In this document: one piece after another, positions 17,311-25,344 of the stretch
How the letters are laid out: each line of letters starts with the position of its first letter
How positions within the stretch are numbered: position 1 is the stretch's first letter
The notes under the pieces: generated by a model
Told to the model about the DNA's origin: nothing
Database searches by the model: none
The model's input: the letters and a program-made list of their open reading frames with translations, nothing else
Program-made: the position numbers and the translations under genes
Source of the DNA: JBGSOV01 sp041738935
Lineage (GTDB): Bacteria; Patescibacteriota; Gracilibacteria; CAIRYL01; GCA-016699755
Direction: 5' to 3'
NCBI GenBank assembly: GCA_041738935.1
Contig: JBGSOV010000019.1
Location: 1-64,000, forward strand
DNA: 64,000 nucleotides

Positions 17311-18513
17311 ATGGATAATGACCTCCACCAACGCATGCAAAGGCTCGCCGCCCGGGAACTTAAAAAGGGCACGAACCCGGCACAAGTCACAGAATTAGCA
17401 CTTCAACAAGGCATTCCTAACGATATCGCCAATGCGGAGCTTGTGCGTTTGGCGGCAACTGGTAACAGTATGTTTTTGGGATTGTTGAAAAAATTCGGTT
17501 CGCGTAGCGAACAAATCAATGCGGCGGCACAAAAAAGTCTGCAGCAAGTGTGGGATCCTGCCGGTGAAGCTATCACGCTGAATACATTCGAAGCCGCGCA
17601 AGCAAAGCTACAAGGCACGACCAAAAAATATTTGGAACGCCCCACCTTGCCACGGCGCAATTTACTGCTCCTGTTGTTGCCAATTGTCGCTACAGCACTT
17701 CTCAGTATTTTTGTTCCCGGATTTGCACAAGGCATCATCCAACTCGATGACGGGAATGGTATTTTTCTCTTTTTGATGCCATTTTTGCCAGCGACTATTT
17801 ATGTGGGATATGTTTTTTCTTTACAGCGAGACATAATCAAAATGCTCATTGCTCAAGAAGAAAACTGGATTTATTCCCCCTCCGAGCGTCCCGAACGATG
17901 GCAAGTATTGGTCAAAAAATATCCAGAGCTGTTTCGTAAGGGAAACACTGGGCAAAACTTTCAGGACGAATTTTGGGGAACGACAGAGTATCATGGGAAG
18001 TCAGTACAATTTTGGGCAGCAATTTTTGAATATGTCGTCGAAAGCACCGACAGCAAGGGGCGCAAAAATCGCTCTACTCACAGGAAAAATGTTTTTGCTA
18101 TCAAGTTACACAAAAGACTGACTTCAGATTTTCGCCTCGAACCAGAACACTTGGGTATCCGCATGCTCAATTTTTTTCGCAAGAAAGAAATCGACACCGA
18201 ATCTGCCGCTTTTAACAAAACTTTTGCAGTTTTTTACAATGGCAGCAAAGTTGAGAAACAATTGGAAATTGTCAAAACGCTGTCGCCATCAGTACAAGTA
18301 CGCTTACTAGAAATGAAGGAACAATTTGGCAGATTTACGCTCCAGTTTCGCGATGATGCGATTGTCATAGCGTTTCCCGGGCGCATGATGCGCTGGATGA
18401 AAACTAATTTTTTTCTGCGTGTTGCCGTGGATGATCGCGACAAAGCTGCGCTACGCGAGCGCCTCAGAAGCGTCCTCGATATTTCGGGTGACATTTTACG
18501 TTTTTTGGATTAG
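17311..18513 (+). CDS. DUF3137-like membrane protein
   Basis: 400 residues. The N-terminal ~100 residues are helical and soluble. Two adjacent membrane helices follow (LLLLLLPIVATALLSIF and FLFLMPFLPATIYVGYVF). A C-terminal domain has the DUF3137 look (FWGTTEYHGKSVQFWAAIF ... VFAIKLHKRL). DUF3137 genes commonly neighbour lemA, and lemA follows here after 25 bases, which supports the call. The ATG at 17311 starts 16 bases after the SLH gene. Role unknown; probably acts with LemA at the membrane. Confidence 0.75.
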   Translation: MDNDLHQRMQRLAARELKKGTNPAQVTELALQQGIPNDIANAELVRLAATGNSMFLGLLKKFGSRSEQINAAAQKSLQQVWDPAGEAITLNTFEAAQAKLQGTTKKYLERPTLPRRNLLLLLLPIVATALLSIFVPGFAQGIIQLDDGNGIFLFLMPFLPATIYVGYVFSLQRDIIKMLIAQEENWIYSPSERPERWQVLVKKYPELFRKGNTGQNFQDEFWGTTEYHGKSVQFWAAIFEYVVESTDSKGRKNRSTHRKNVFAIKLHKRLTSDFRLEPEHLGIRMLNFFRKKEIDTESAAFNKTFAVFYNGSKVEKQLEIVKTLSPSVQVRLLEMKEQFGRFTLQFRDDAIVIAFPGRMMRWMKTNFFLRVAVDDRDKAALRERLRSVLDISGDILRFLD

Positions 18514-18538
18514 ATTGATTGTGAATTTTTTGTAAAAA

Positions 18539-19171
18539 ATGGAAATTCTGCTGATTATCGTTGGTGCTGTTGTGCTGCTCGGCGCACTCTATGTCGTGCT
18601 GTTTAATGGACTTGTCACTGCCAAACAAAAAGTCAAAGAAGCTTGGTCGGGCATCGATGTTCAGCTCAAACGTCGCTACGATTTGATTCCCAATTTGATC
18701 AATACGGTCAAAGGTTATGCCGCGCACGAAGCGCAAACCCTTAACCAAGTTGTCGAAGCGCGCGCCAAAGCGATGGCGGTTTCGAGTAGCGACAAAACGG
18801 CACAAGCCGCAGCCGAAAATCAGCTCAGTTCGACGCTCAAATCTATTTTCGCCCTTTCCGAAAGCTATCCTGACCTCAAAGCCAATCAGAATTTTTTAGA
18901 ACTCCAGACAGAGCTCTCCGAAACCGAAGATCAAATCGCCTCTGCTCGCCGCATCTATAACAACAATGTGACAGCGTACAATGTCAAAGTTCATACATTT
19001 CCTTCAAATGTAATTGCCAAGCGGCACAACTTTGGCGAAGAGCAGTTTTTTGAAGTCGATCCAAGTGAACAAACTGCGATTAAAGAGACGCCAAAAGTGG
19101 ATTTTGGCATAACAGAAAACACCGTTCCACAACCAGAAAAACCAGTACTAGAAGCCGATAAAAATCTCTAA
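18539..19171 (+). CDS. lemA: LemA family protein
   Basis: 210 residues: an N-terminal membrane helix (LLIIVGAVVLLGALYVVL, residues ~4-21), then the conserved helical domain with VKEAWSGIDVQLKRRYDLIPNL, the DLKANQNFLELQ motif and ISARRIYNNNVTAYN-type ending. LemA proteins are small membrane proteins of unclear function, often next to membrane proteases or DUF3137 proteins. The C-terminal ~40 residues are an unconserved acidic tail. Confidence 0.95.
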   Translation: MEILLIIVGAVVLLGALYVVLFNGLVTAKQKVKEAWSGIDVQLKRRYDLIPNLINTVKGYAAHEAQTLNQVVEARAKAMAVSSSDKTAQAAAENQLSSTLKSIFALSESYPDLKANQNFLELQTELSETEDQIASARRIYNNNVTAYNVKVHTFPSNVIAKRHNFGEEQFFEVDPSEQTAIKETPKVDFGITENTVPQPEKPVLEADKNL

Positions 19172-19225
19172 ATCATTTGGTGTTGACCTTGCGTGGTTGT
19201 CAGTATTTGCTTGTCAGAATGTAAA

Positions 19226-19247
19226 AGAAGTTTGATAGTTTACTTCT
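19226..19247 (+). promoter_or_regulatory. Inverted repeat before the 19265 gene
   Basis: AGAAGT (19226-19231) and ACTTCT (19242-19247) form a perfect 6-base inverted repeat with a 10-base loop, 18 bases before the next ATG. It could be an operator or a weak leader hairpin. Low confidence. Confidence 0.25.
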
Positions 19248-19264
19248 GATAACATCTTGCCAAC

Positions 19265-19822
19265 ATGGAACTTGGTCGTTGGGCACCAGAGGCAGACGAA
19301 ATAGCATACACTCCTGTAGTAAATGCAGGGCGTAATATTGACCAGCATGCCGAGCCTGCTCGTGCTTTTTTGCAAAGAATTTCACAATTAATCGAGCGAG
19401 GTGAAGAACAAAAAAATCAGCTTGAGGCAGCACCCTCTCAGACGACAGAAGAAGCTGTAGAAATTATTACTGCCACTCGCCAACTCTTGCGCGATATGGA
19501 ATCCATGCAAACATCGCAACAAAGTTCGCTCGAAATAATGCACGCCCTTGAACTGATGAGACGAATATTACGACAAAAATTGTATGAGTATGGAAATGCC
19601 AACGGAATCAGCGAGCACCGAGTACTGACTCAAAAACGAACACCTTCTCAAATGACTGCTACGAGTGGAGTGGTGGAAGCGCGGGAGTATCAGCGAAATC
19701 TAGCAAGAGCACGACATGGCAGAGAGCGTCATCCTCTTTTATCTACGGAAAGATGGTTACAAAACCACCTGCCACAAGTTACAAGCTTATTTCGTGCTCC
19801 TCAACTCTCGCAAGCAGCATAA
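19265..19822 (+). CDS. Hypothetical helical protein, 185 aa
   Basis: Soluble, Gln/Glu/Arg-rich, mostly helical, with a likely coiled coil at residues ~40-105. The last ~45 residues are basic (AREYQRNLARARHGRERH). No recognised domain. It is followed by another unrecognised gene of the same strand. Base composition is like its neighbours. Confidence 0.65.
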   Translation: MELGRWAPEADEIAYTPVVNAGRNIDQHAEPARAFLQRISQLIERGEEQKNQLEAAPSQTTEEAVEIITATRQLLRDMESMQTSQQSSLEIMHALELMRRILRQKLYEYGNANGISEHRVLTQKRTPSQMTATSGVVEAREYQRNLARARHGRERHPLLSTERWLQNHLPQVTSLFRAPQLSQAA

Positions 19823-19884
19823 TCACTTTGATATCAACAGCGTAATACAAACAAAAATCCAATCTTGCTTGACATTGAATTCTG

Positions 19885-20586
19885 TTGGGATTAGATTCGA
19901 TTTCTCAAATATTTGATACGCCAATTATACATTACGATACAACTGAATCCGGCGAAGGAACAATAAAAGACATGGCTGATTCACCTTTTGGCGTCGCGCT
20001 CCTAAGTGACAGTGCTACAGATTTGCAATCGACACTCAAGACAAGACAAAAAGCTTTTTTGAATCTCGTTATCAATCCCAGTCCAGAAGCAATTCAGAAT
20101 TTTTTGGACGCCACAAAAAATCTTATCAACACCACAAACGGACTCGCTGGTATGCTGCCCGCCAATTATACAAAAATACTCCCTGCACAAAATGCAGAAT
20201 TTCAGAGCATTTTGGATCAGCACGGTTTACAGGTAGATATCAAAACTCTTTTACAATTTTTTGAAACAGATCAGCCGAATATTCTCGAAATAATCAAGTT
20301 TTTACAGGCCTTACCAGCGAAAGAAGTGTTCGAGTTAGAGCTCTCGACTCTTACTACTCCACAAAAAATTATCGCCTATTTACAATACAAAGTTGCAAAT
20401 AGTGACTTTGCCCAGTTACTTAAGGAAATAAAAGATAGAAAGCCCGAACTGTATGATCAAATCACTAAAGGAAAAATTGCGGAACTGTTGAAGCAAAATG
20501 AAAAATATTTTGGCGCAGAAAAAACTTCAATGAGAGAAAAAGCTAAGCAATGGTTCGCAGAAAAAATTCTTAGGAAAGCTGCGTAA
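19885..20586 (+). CDS. Hypothetical helical protein
   Basis: Up to 233 residues from a TTG at 19885; an ATG at 19972 would give 204 residues (beginning MADSPFGVALLSD) and is the safer start. The protein is all-helical, soluble and lacks recognised motifs. Its basic C-terminus (KAKQWFAEKILRKAA) could be a nucleic-acid or membrane-surface contact. The 62 bases between this frame and the previous gene show no Shine-Dalgarno sequence. Confidence 0.6.
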   Translation: MGLDSISQIFDTPIIHYDTTESGEGTIKDMADSPFGVALLSDSATDLQSTLKTRQKAFLNLVINPSPEAIQNFLDATKNLINTTNGLAGMLPANYTKILPAQNAEFQSILDQHGLQVDIKTLLQFFETDQPNILEIIKFLQALPAKEVFELELSTLTTPQKIIAYLQYKVANSDFAQLLKEIKDRKPELYDQITKGKIAELLKQNEKYFGAEKTSMREKAKQWFAEKILRKAA

Positions 20587-20743
20587 AATAAGAATCTGAT
20601 TTGGTCGGGAAAGATGTTGGCAAAAGATAATTTTCCTAATCTTTTTCCTTGTTCTCCAAATTGAACAATTCTGGGAATATCTTAAAAAATCACCAAAACT
20701 TCTCTGTTTACGAACCAAATTTTTTCTGCCACAATAGGAACCA

Positions 20744-21571
20744 ATGAACGCCAACCTCCCTCACCTAGCGGCGCAAGTGCGCATCGATGCACTCAAGATG
20801 ATTTTCGCGGCGCAATCCGGACATCCTGGGAGCAGTTTTTCGACCGTAGAAATTTTGGCAACTTTGTTTTTTGGCGGCTTTCTCAAATTCGATCCGAAGA
20901 ATCCGCATTGGGATGGGCGTGATTATTTTATTATGAGTAAAGGACACGGTTGTCCCGCGCTGTATGCTGTTTTGGGCGAGCTGGGATATTTTTCAAAAGA
21001 TGAGTTTTTTAATCTGCGCCAAGTCGATTCGCTACTGCAAGGACATCCAGAGACTTTTATCCCAGGAGTTGAAATCGCGAGCGGACCGCTCGGACAAGGC
21101 ATGAGCGTGAGTAACGGTATTGCACTCGGACTCAAGATCGACGGCAAGCCGAACAAGGTGTTTTCGCTCCATGGTGATGGCGAATTGCAAGAAGGAAATA
21201 TCTGGGAAGCCGCCATGACTGCCGCAAAATATAAGATTGATAATTATGTTGCAATCGTAGATCACAACACTTTGCAAATCGATGGCACCTGTGAAGAGAT
21301 CAAATCGCTAGGAGATATCGCAGCAAAATTCCGCGCGTTTGACTGGGAGACGATTGAAATCGATGGACACGACTTTGCGCAAATCGAAGGTGCACTAACG
21401 CAAGCAATTGCCGTTGTTGGCAAGCCAGTTTGTATTGTCGCGCACACAGTCAAAGGTAAAGGCGTCAGCTTTATGGAAAACCAGGTCAGTTGGCATGGAG
21501 TAGCACCAAATGAAACAGAATTTGAAGCCGCGATGAAAGAACTAACCGATCAATTTGACCGCACCAAATGA
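20744..21571 (+). CDS. Transketolase, N-terminal subunit
   Basis: 275 residues containing the thiamine-diphosphate-binding half of transketolase. The cofactor motif is GDGELQEGNIWEAAMTAA ending in DHNTLQIDG, and there is an early catalytic His in AAQSGHPGSSFST. The C-terminal half is encoded by the next gene, overlapping by four bases (ATGA), so the enzyme is a two-subunit type as in many archaea and CPR bacteria. It moves two-carbon units in the non-oxidative pentose phosphate pathway; rpe and rpiB lie at 39-41 kb. An AGGA motif precedes the ATG. The 157 bases upstream hold no clear promoter. Confidence 0.95.
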   Translation: MNANLPHLAAQVRIDALKMIFAAQSGHPGSSFSTVEILATLFFGGFLKFDPKNPHWDGRDYFIMSKGHGCPALYAVLGELGYFSKDEFFNLRQVDSLLQGHPETFIPGVEIASGPLGQGMSVSNGIALGLKIDGKPNKVFSLHGDGELQEGNIWEAAMTAAKYKIDNYVAIVDHNTLQIDGTCEEIKSLGDIAAKFRAFDWETIEIDGHDFAQIEGALTQAIAVVGKPVCIVAHTVKGKGVSFMENQVSWHGVAPNETEFEAAMKELTDQFDRTK

Positions 21572-22503
21572 GTATTGCAACGCGAACCGCTTTCGGCGAA
21601 GAACTTCTCGCGCTCGGTAAAGAGCAAACGAATGTTGTCGCACTCGATGCCGACTTGCGCGGTTCGACCAAGACTGGAGCTTTTGCGAAGGCATTTCCCG
21701 AACGTGCGTTTAATGTTGGTATTTCGGAACAAGACCTTGTTGCGACTGCTGCGGGGCTTGCCGTTGCTGGCAAAAAAGCCTTTGCTTGCAGCTTTGCAAC
21801 GTTTTTGACTGGACGCGCTTATGACCAAATTCGCACCTCGGTCGCGGTTTCTGAAAAAGCAGTCGTGCTTGTGGGAACACATGCGGGGATTTTGACCGGC
21901 GAAGACGGTGCCACTCACCAATCACTCGAAGACATCGGACTCATGCGTGCCTTGCCAAATATGGTGGTCTTGCATCCTGCCGATGCAGAAGAAACCAAAG
22001 CTTGTGTCCGTTATGCCGCAGCGTGTGAACATCCTGTTTATCTGCGTTTGGGACGCGCCAATGTGCCGATTGTGTATGAAGCGGGAACAAAATTTGAAAT
22101 CGGCAAAGTGAAAAAAATTACCGACGGTAACGATATTACTATTTTTGCAACAGGTCCGCTGGTAGCGAGCGCCATAGCAGCTGCCAAGCTGATGGAAGAT
22201 GATAAAATCGGAGTAAAAGTTGTAGATGTTACTTGCATTTCGCCACTTGATATCGATGGAGTATTGCGCGAAATCGTGGATGCCAAACTCGTCGTCACCG
22301 CCGAAGATCATTCGATTAATAATGGACTCGGGAGCGCAATTGCCGAAGTCATGGCAGAACATGGTGCGCCAGCAAAGCTCCACCGTATTGGTATGCGGCG
22401 CTTTGGCGAATCAGGCAGCACTGGCGACCTCTATCACAAATACGGTTTTGATGCGGAAGGAGTTGAGGCATCACTCAGAAAATTTTGGGATGAAAGAAAA
22501 TAA
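21568..22503 (+). CDS. Transketolase, C-terminal subunit
   Basis: 311 residues with the pyrimidine-binding and C-terminal domains. Landmarks are NVGISEQDLVATAAGLA (the Glu activates the thiamine ring), FATFLTGRAYDQIRTSVA, and GEDGATHQSLEDIGLMRA with its conserved His. It begins inside the stop codon of the N-terminal subunit gene, giving coupled, equimolar synthesis. Together they form one active transketolase. Confidence 0.95.
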   Translation: MSIATRTAFGEELLALGKEQTNVVALDADLRGSTKTGAFAKAFPERAFNVGISEQDLVATAAGLAVAGKKAFACSFATFLTGRAYDQIRTSVAVSEKAVVLVGTHAGILTGEDGATHQSLEDIGLMRALPNMVVLHPADAEETKACVRYAAACEHPVYLRLGRANVPIVYEAGTKFEIGKVKKITDGNDITIFATGPLVASAIAAAKLMEDDKIGVKVVDVTCISPLDIDGVLREIVDAKLVVTAEDHSINNGLGSAIAEVMAEHGAPAKLHRIGMRRFGESGSTGDLYHKYGFDAEGVEASLRKFWDERK

Positions 22504-22951
22504 GCATAGTTACGAAATCCGCACGCTTCAGGAGTCGGATATTCCGGCAGTGATACAATTTGTCGAACAATGTGACAATCTCGTCCTCGAAAGAGCCAGT
22601 GTATATTGGATGCTCGCACGATTTTTTGCAGACACCTGTTTTGTGGCTGTCCGTGACGAAAAAATCATCGGATTGCTTTTTGGCTTTATCAGCCAAACTG
22701 ATTCAAAAATCGCCTATATTCAAAAATTAGGCACGCGTGCCGATCAGCGAAAAAAAGGCGTGGCAACAGCGCTTGTTGGTATTTTTGAAAATACAGTCGC
22801 AAAAAAGAATGTACAAAAAATATTCCTGACTACTTATCCAGATGCTGCAAACCAAACGGCGATTGCGTTTTATGAACAACGCGGATTTGTGGGTGAAAAA
22901 TTCTGGAAAGGAACCAAAGAGCGACTGGGATTGTGGAAAGGTATTTCGTAA
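22490..22951 (+). CDS. GNAT family N-acetyltransferase
   Basis: 153 residues with the GNAT fold. Motif A (acetyl-CoA pyrophosphate loop) is TRADQRKKGVATALVGIF, and motif B ends in AIAFYEQRGFVGEKFW. The ATG lies 14 bases inside the transketolase C-subunit gene, so expression is coupled to transketolase. Acceptor substrate unknown. A longer in-frame extension upstream overlaps the transketolase gene fully and is rejected. Confidence 0.85.
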   Translation: MKENKHSYEIRTLQESDIPAVIQFVEQCDNLVLERASVYWMLARFFADTCFVAVRDEKIIGLLFGFISQTDSKIAYIQKLGTRADQRKKGVATALVGIFENTVAKKNVQKIFLTTYPDAANQTAIAFYEQRGFVGEKFWKGTKERLGLWKGIS

Positions 22952-22967
22952 AGTTTCTCTCAATCCT

Positions 22968-22985
22968 GGGCATATCGAAATGCCC
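22968..22985 (+). terminator. Hairpin after transketolase/GNAT operon
   Basis: GGGCAT (22968-22973) and ATGCCC (22980-22985) form a perfect 6-base stem with a 6-base loop, 17 bases after the GNAT stop codon. No T-run follows, so it may be a Rho-dependent or weak terminator or a 3' stabilising hairpin. Confidence 0.35.
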
Positions 22986-23075
22986 GCTAAAGATTCTGCA
23001 TGGCTTGTCAAAAATTGCCCTTCGTTACCACTTGCATTCGCCCTAGAAGTTTGGCAGAATCAGTCGGCTTTCTGT

Positions 23076-23151
23076 GTCCTCGTAGCTCAGTGGATAGAGT
23101 GTTTGGTTGCGGTCCAAAAGGTCGCAGGTTCGACTCCTGCCGGGGACACCA
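23076..23151 (+). tRNA. tRNA-Arg, anticodon GCG
   Basis: Full cloverleaf. Acceptor GTCCTCG pairs with CGGGGAC (one G-T pair). The D arm reads GCTC/GAGT. The anticodon stem TTTGG/CCAAA encloses the 7-base loop TTGCGGT (T33, anticodon GCG, G37). The T arm is GCAGG/CCTGC with loop TTCGACT. CCA is encoded at 23149-23151. The D-loop GGATA is typical of tRNA-Arg. A GCG wobble base is unusual for bacterial Arg, which normally uses ACG edited to ICG. Confidence 0.9.
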
Positions 23152-23224
23152 TCTTCAAAAAGCAAACTCTTCGCCAGATGCAAAAAGACCGCGTAACTGG
23201 CAAGACACATTTTTCTTCCTACGC

Positions 23225-23301
23225 GCCCGCGTAGCTCAATTGGATAGAGTACCTGGCTTCGAACCAGTAGGTTGGGGGTTCGAGTCCCTCCGCGGGCACC
23301 A
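23225..23301 (+). tRNA. tRNA-Arg, anticodon TCG (UCG)
   Basis: Cloverleaf with acceptor GCCCGCG/CGCGGGC, D arm GCTC/GAGT, anticodon stem CCTGG/CCAGT (a mismatch at the outermost pair), loop CTTCGAA giving anticodon TCG, T arm GGGGG/CCCTC, and an encoded CCA at 23299-23301. It reads CGA and probably CGG. It lies 73 bases after tRNA-Arg(GCG), so the two are probably co-transcribed. Confidence 0.9.
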
Positions 23302-23330
23302 TGCTTAACCATAAAAATTAGTAGTACTGA

Positions 23331-23732
23331 TTAGGTATTTCGGATATCACGGATAATCGCAAAAGAGGCTGGTTCACCACCCCACAGAGTTTTGGCGACG
23401 GTTAATTCGACATTAATATACTCGTGTGTCGCTTTGACGATTGTCCGGTAACGATCAGGAACCGACTTATCTTGTATACGTCTTTGAAAAATATCGATTA
23501 CTTTTTCAAATTCGTCAGGGTGTAAAAAATCTCGGATTGATTTACCGATAACCGTTTCTTTGGTCTTGCCAACAATATCTGCCGCGTACTTGTTTACGTA
23601 AGCGATGATACCGCCTCCAACAATCACGAGCATACCATCATTGGCATTTTCTACCAGTGCGATAAAATTGGCGCCAACATCTTGTGGTTCGCGACTGTGT
23701 GAAGGAAAATTATTTTCGTGTAAGCTGACCAT
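23331..23732 (-). CDS. Stand-alone PAS domain protein
   Basis: 133 residues forming one PAS domain: FIALVENANDGMLVIVGGGIIAYVN (start of the fold, residues ~23-47), GKSIRDFLHPDEFEKV, and the closing strand ASFAIIRDIRNT. No kinase, cyclase or helix-turn-helix is attached. Single PAS proteins may sense a ligand and act on a separate partner. The promoter region upstream (23733-23800) carries a -10 box and an inverted repeat, suggesting regulated expression. Confidence 0.88.
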   Translation of the reverse strand: MVSLHENNFPSHSREPQDVGANFIALVENANDGMLVIVGGGIIAYVNKYAADIVGKTKETVIGKSIRDFLHPDEFEKVIDIFQRRIQDKSVPDRYRTIVKATHEYINVELTVAKTLWGGEPASFAIIRDIRNT

Positions 23733-23748
23733 TGGAGTAAAAAATAAT

Positions 23749-23792
23749 CTGATTGTTAAGTCAGAGAATGGCTAATAATCAGTTGAATTATA
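23749..23792 (-). promoter_or_regulatory. Promoter and inverted repeat upstream of PAS gene
   Basis: On the minus strand TATAAT (23787-23792) would start transcription near 23780. Just downstream an inverted repeat (23749-23758 with 23773-23782, nine of ten positions paired) lies between the start site and the PAS ATG. It could be an operator or a leader hairpin. Confidence 0.35.
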
Positions 23793-23924
23793 CTCCCCAT
23801 ATATTTTTATATTTGCAAGTTTTTTTTGTGTTGAAGGTCAGACAGCAGCTATTCGGTCACAAAAAAACGAGCATGACGAATATTACAGAAGATGAAAAAA
23901 TCCATAGAAAAAGCGCTTAAAAAC

Positions 23925-23933
23925 TGCTATAAT
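23925..23933 (+). promoter_or_regulatory. Extended -10 promoter of eno, TGC-TATAAT
   Basis: TGCTATAAT, 21 bases before the eno ATG, predicts a leader of ~15 bases without a Shine-Dalgarno sequence. The -35 position (TAGAAA) is poor, as at the other extended -10 sites. Confidence 0.65.
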
Positions 23934-23954
23934 AGAGATACATATTTTTAAACT

Positions 23955-25223
23955 ATGTCAAATATCAAACAGGCACATGCTCGCGAAGTGCTCGATAGCC
24001 GAGGCAATCCTACGGTGGAAGTCGAAATCACGTTAGAAGATGGTTCGTTTGCACGTGCGATTGTGCCTTCTGGCGCCAGCACCGGCATACACGAAGCGTT
24101 GGAACTAAGAGACGAAGACAAATCGCGCTATCTCGGCAAAGGAGTTTTGAAGGCGGTAGAAAATGTAAATACCAAAATTGCCAAAACGGTAATCGGCTTA
24201 GACGCCGATAATCAAAACAAGCTTGATGAAGCGATGCTCGCCCTCGATGGCACAGAAAACAAATCTGTCCTTGGCGCAAACGCGATTTTGGGAGTATCGA
24301 TGGCGGCAGCAAAAGCAGCGGCGATTTCTCAAAAAATTCCGCTCTATGCACACTTTGCAAACCTGGCGGGCGTGAGTAATCCGACTGAACTTCCGACACC
24401 CATGATGAATGTCATCAACGGCGGTTCACACGCTGATAGTGGGCTCGAGATACAAGAATTTATGATTTGCCCAACCGGCGCGACATCATTTCGCGAAGCA
24501 CTGCGTTTTGGCGCGGAGACATTTCATCACCTCAAAAAAATCTTGAGCAGTCGCGGCATGGTGACAGCCGTTGGCGACGAAGGTGGTTTTGCGCCGCATT
24601 TGCAGAACAATGCTGCCGCGATTGAAGTGTTGCTCGAAGCGATTGAAGCAGCCGGACATACAGGAAAAATAGACATTGCTATGGATGCCGCTGCTTCGGA
24701 ATTTTACGAAAACGGAGTCTACAAAATCGACGGTGGGAAAAATTCGGAGGAAATGGTGGCATATTACGAGAATCTTGTGCAACGCTTTCCGCAAATCGTT
24801 TCGATAGAAGACGGACTCGCCGAAGATGACTGGTCAGGTTTTGGATCTTTGCAGGACAAACTGGGTGACCGAGTCCAATTGGTCGGTGATGATATCTTTG
24901 TCACCAACCCCAAACGAATTGCGCGCGGCATCGAAGAAAAAGTGCAAAACTCGGTACTGATAAAATTGAATCAGATCGGCAGCGTTACCGAAACGATTGC
25001 TGCGGTAAAAATGGCGCAAGCCGCCGGTTGGACAACGGTTATTTCGCATCGCAGCGGCGAAACCGAAGACACAACCATCGCAGACCTTGCGGTTGGACTT
25101 GGCACCGGACAAATCAAAACTGGTTCGCTCAGTCGAACTGATCGGATTGCGAAATACAACCAGCTCCTCCGTATTGAAGAACAACTAGGTGAAAGTGCTC
25201 GATTCCACGGAAAAATCAGGTAA
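23955..25223 (+). CDS. eno: Enolase
   Basis: 422 residues, normal enolase length, converting 2-phosphoglycerate to phosphoenolpyruvate. Landmarks are AREVLDSRGNPTVEVE at the start, SGASTGIHEALELRD, VGDEGGFAP, the Mg2+ ligand context SIEDGLAEDDW, VGDDIFVTN, and the signature LIKLNQIGSVTET followed by SHRSGETEDTTIAD. All expected catalytic Glu and Lys contexts appear intact. It has its own extended -10 promoter. Confidence 0.98.
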   Translation: MSNIKQAHAREVLDSRGNPTVEVEITLEDGSFARAIVPSGASTGIHEALELRDEDKSRYLGKGVLKAVENVNTKIAKTVIGLDADNQNKLDEAMLALDGTENKSVLGANAILGVSMAAAKAAAISQKIPLYAHFANLAGVSNPTELPTPMMNVINGGSHADSGLEIQEFMICPTGATSFREALRFGAETFHHLKKILSSRGMVTAVGDEGGFAPHLQNNAAAIEVLLEAIEAAGHTGKIDIAMDAAASEFYENGVYKIDGGKNSEEMVAYYENLVQRFPQIVSIEDGLAEDDWSGFGSLQDKLGDRVQLVGDDIFVTNPKRIARGIEEKVQNSVLIKLNQIGSVTETIAAVKMAQAAGWTTVISHRSGETEDTTIADLAVGLGTGQIKTGSLSRTDRIAKYNQLLRIEEQLGESARFHGKIR

Positions 25224-25344
25224 TTTTTGTAAGCCACAAAATCCACATTTGTCGAGGGGTTTTGCGAAACAATTTCCTCTTTATTTCGTTACAGTATACG
25301 CAATCCTTGCGATTTTTATACAGGTGATCGACATTCTTGAACAC

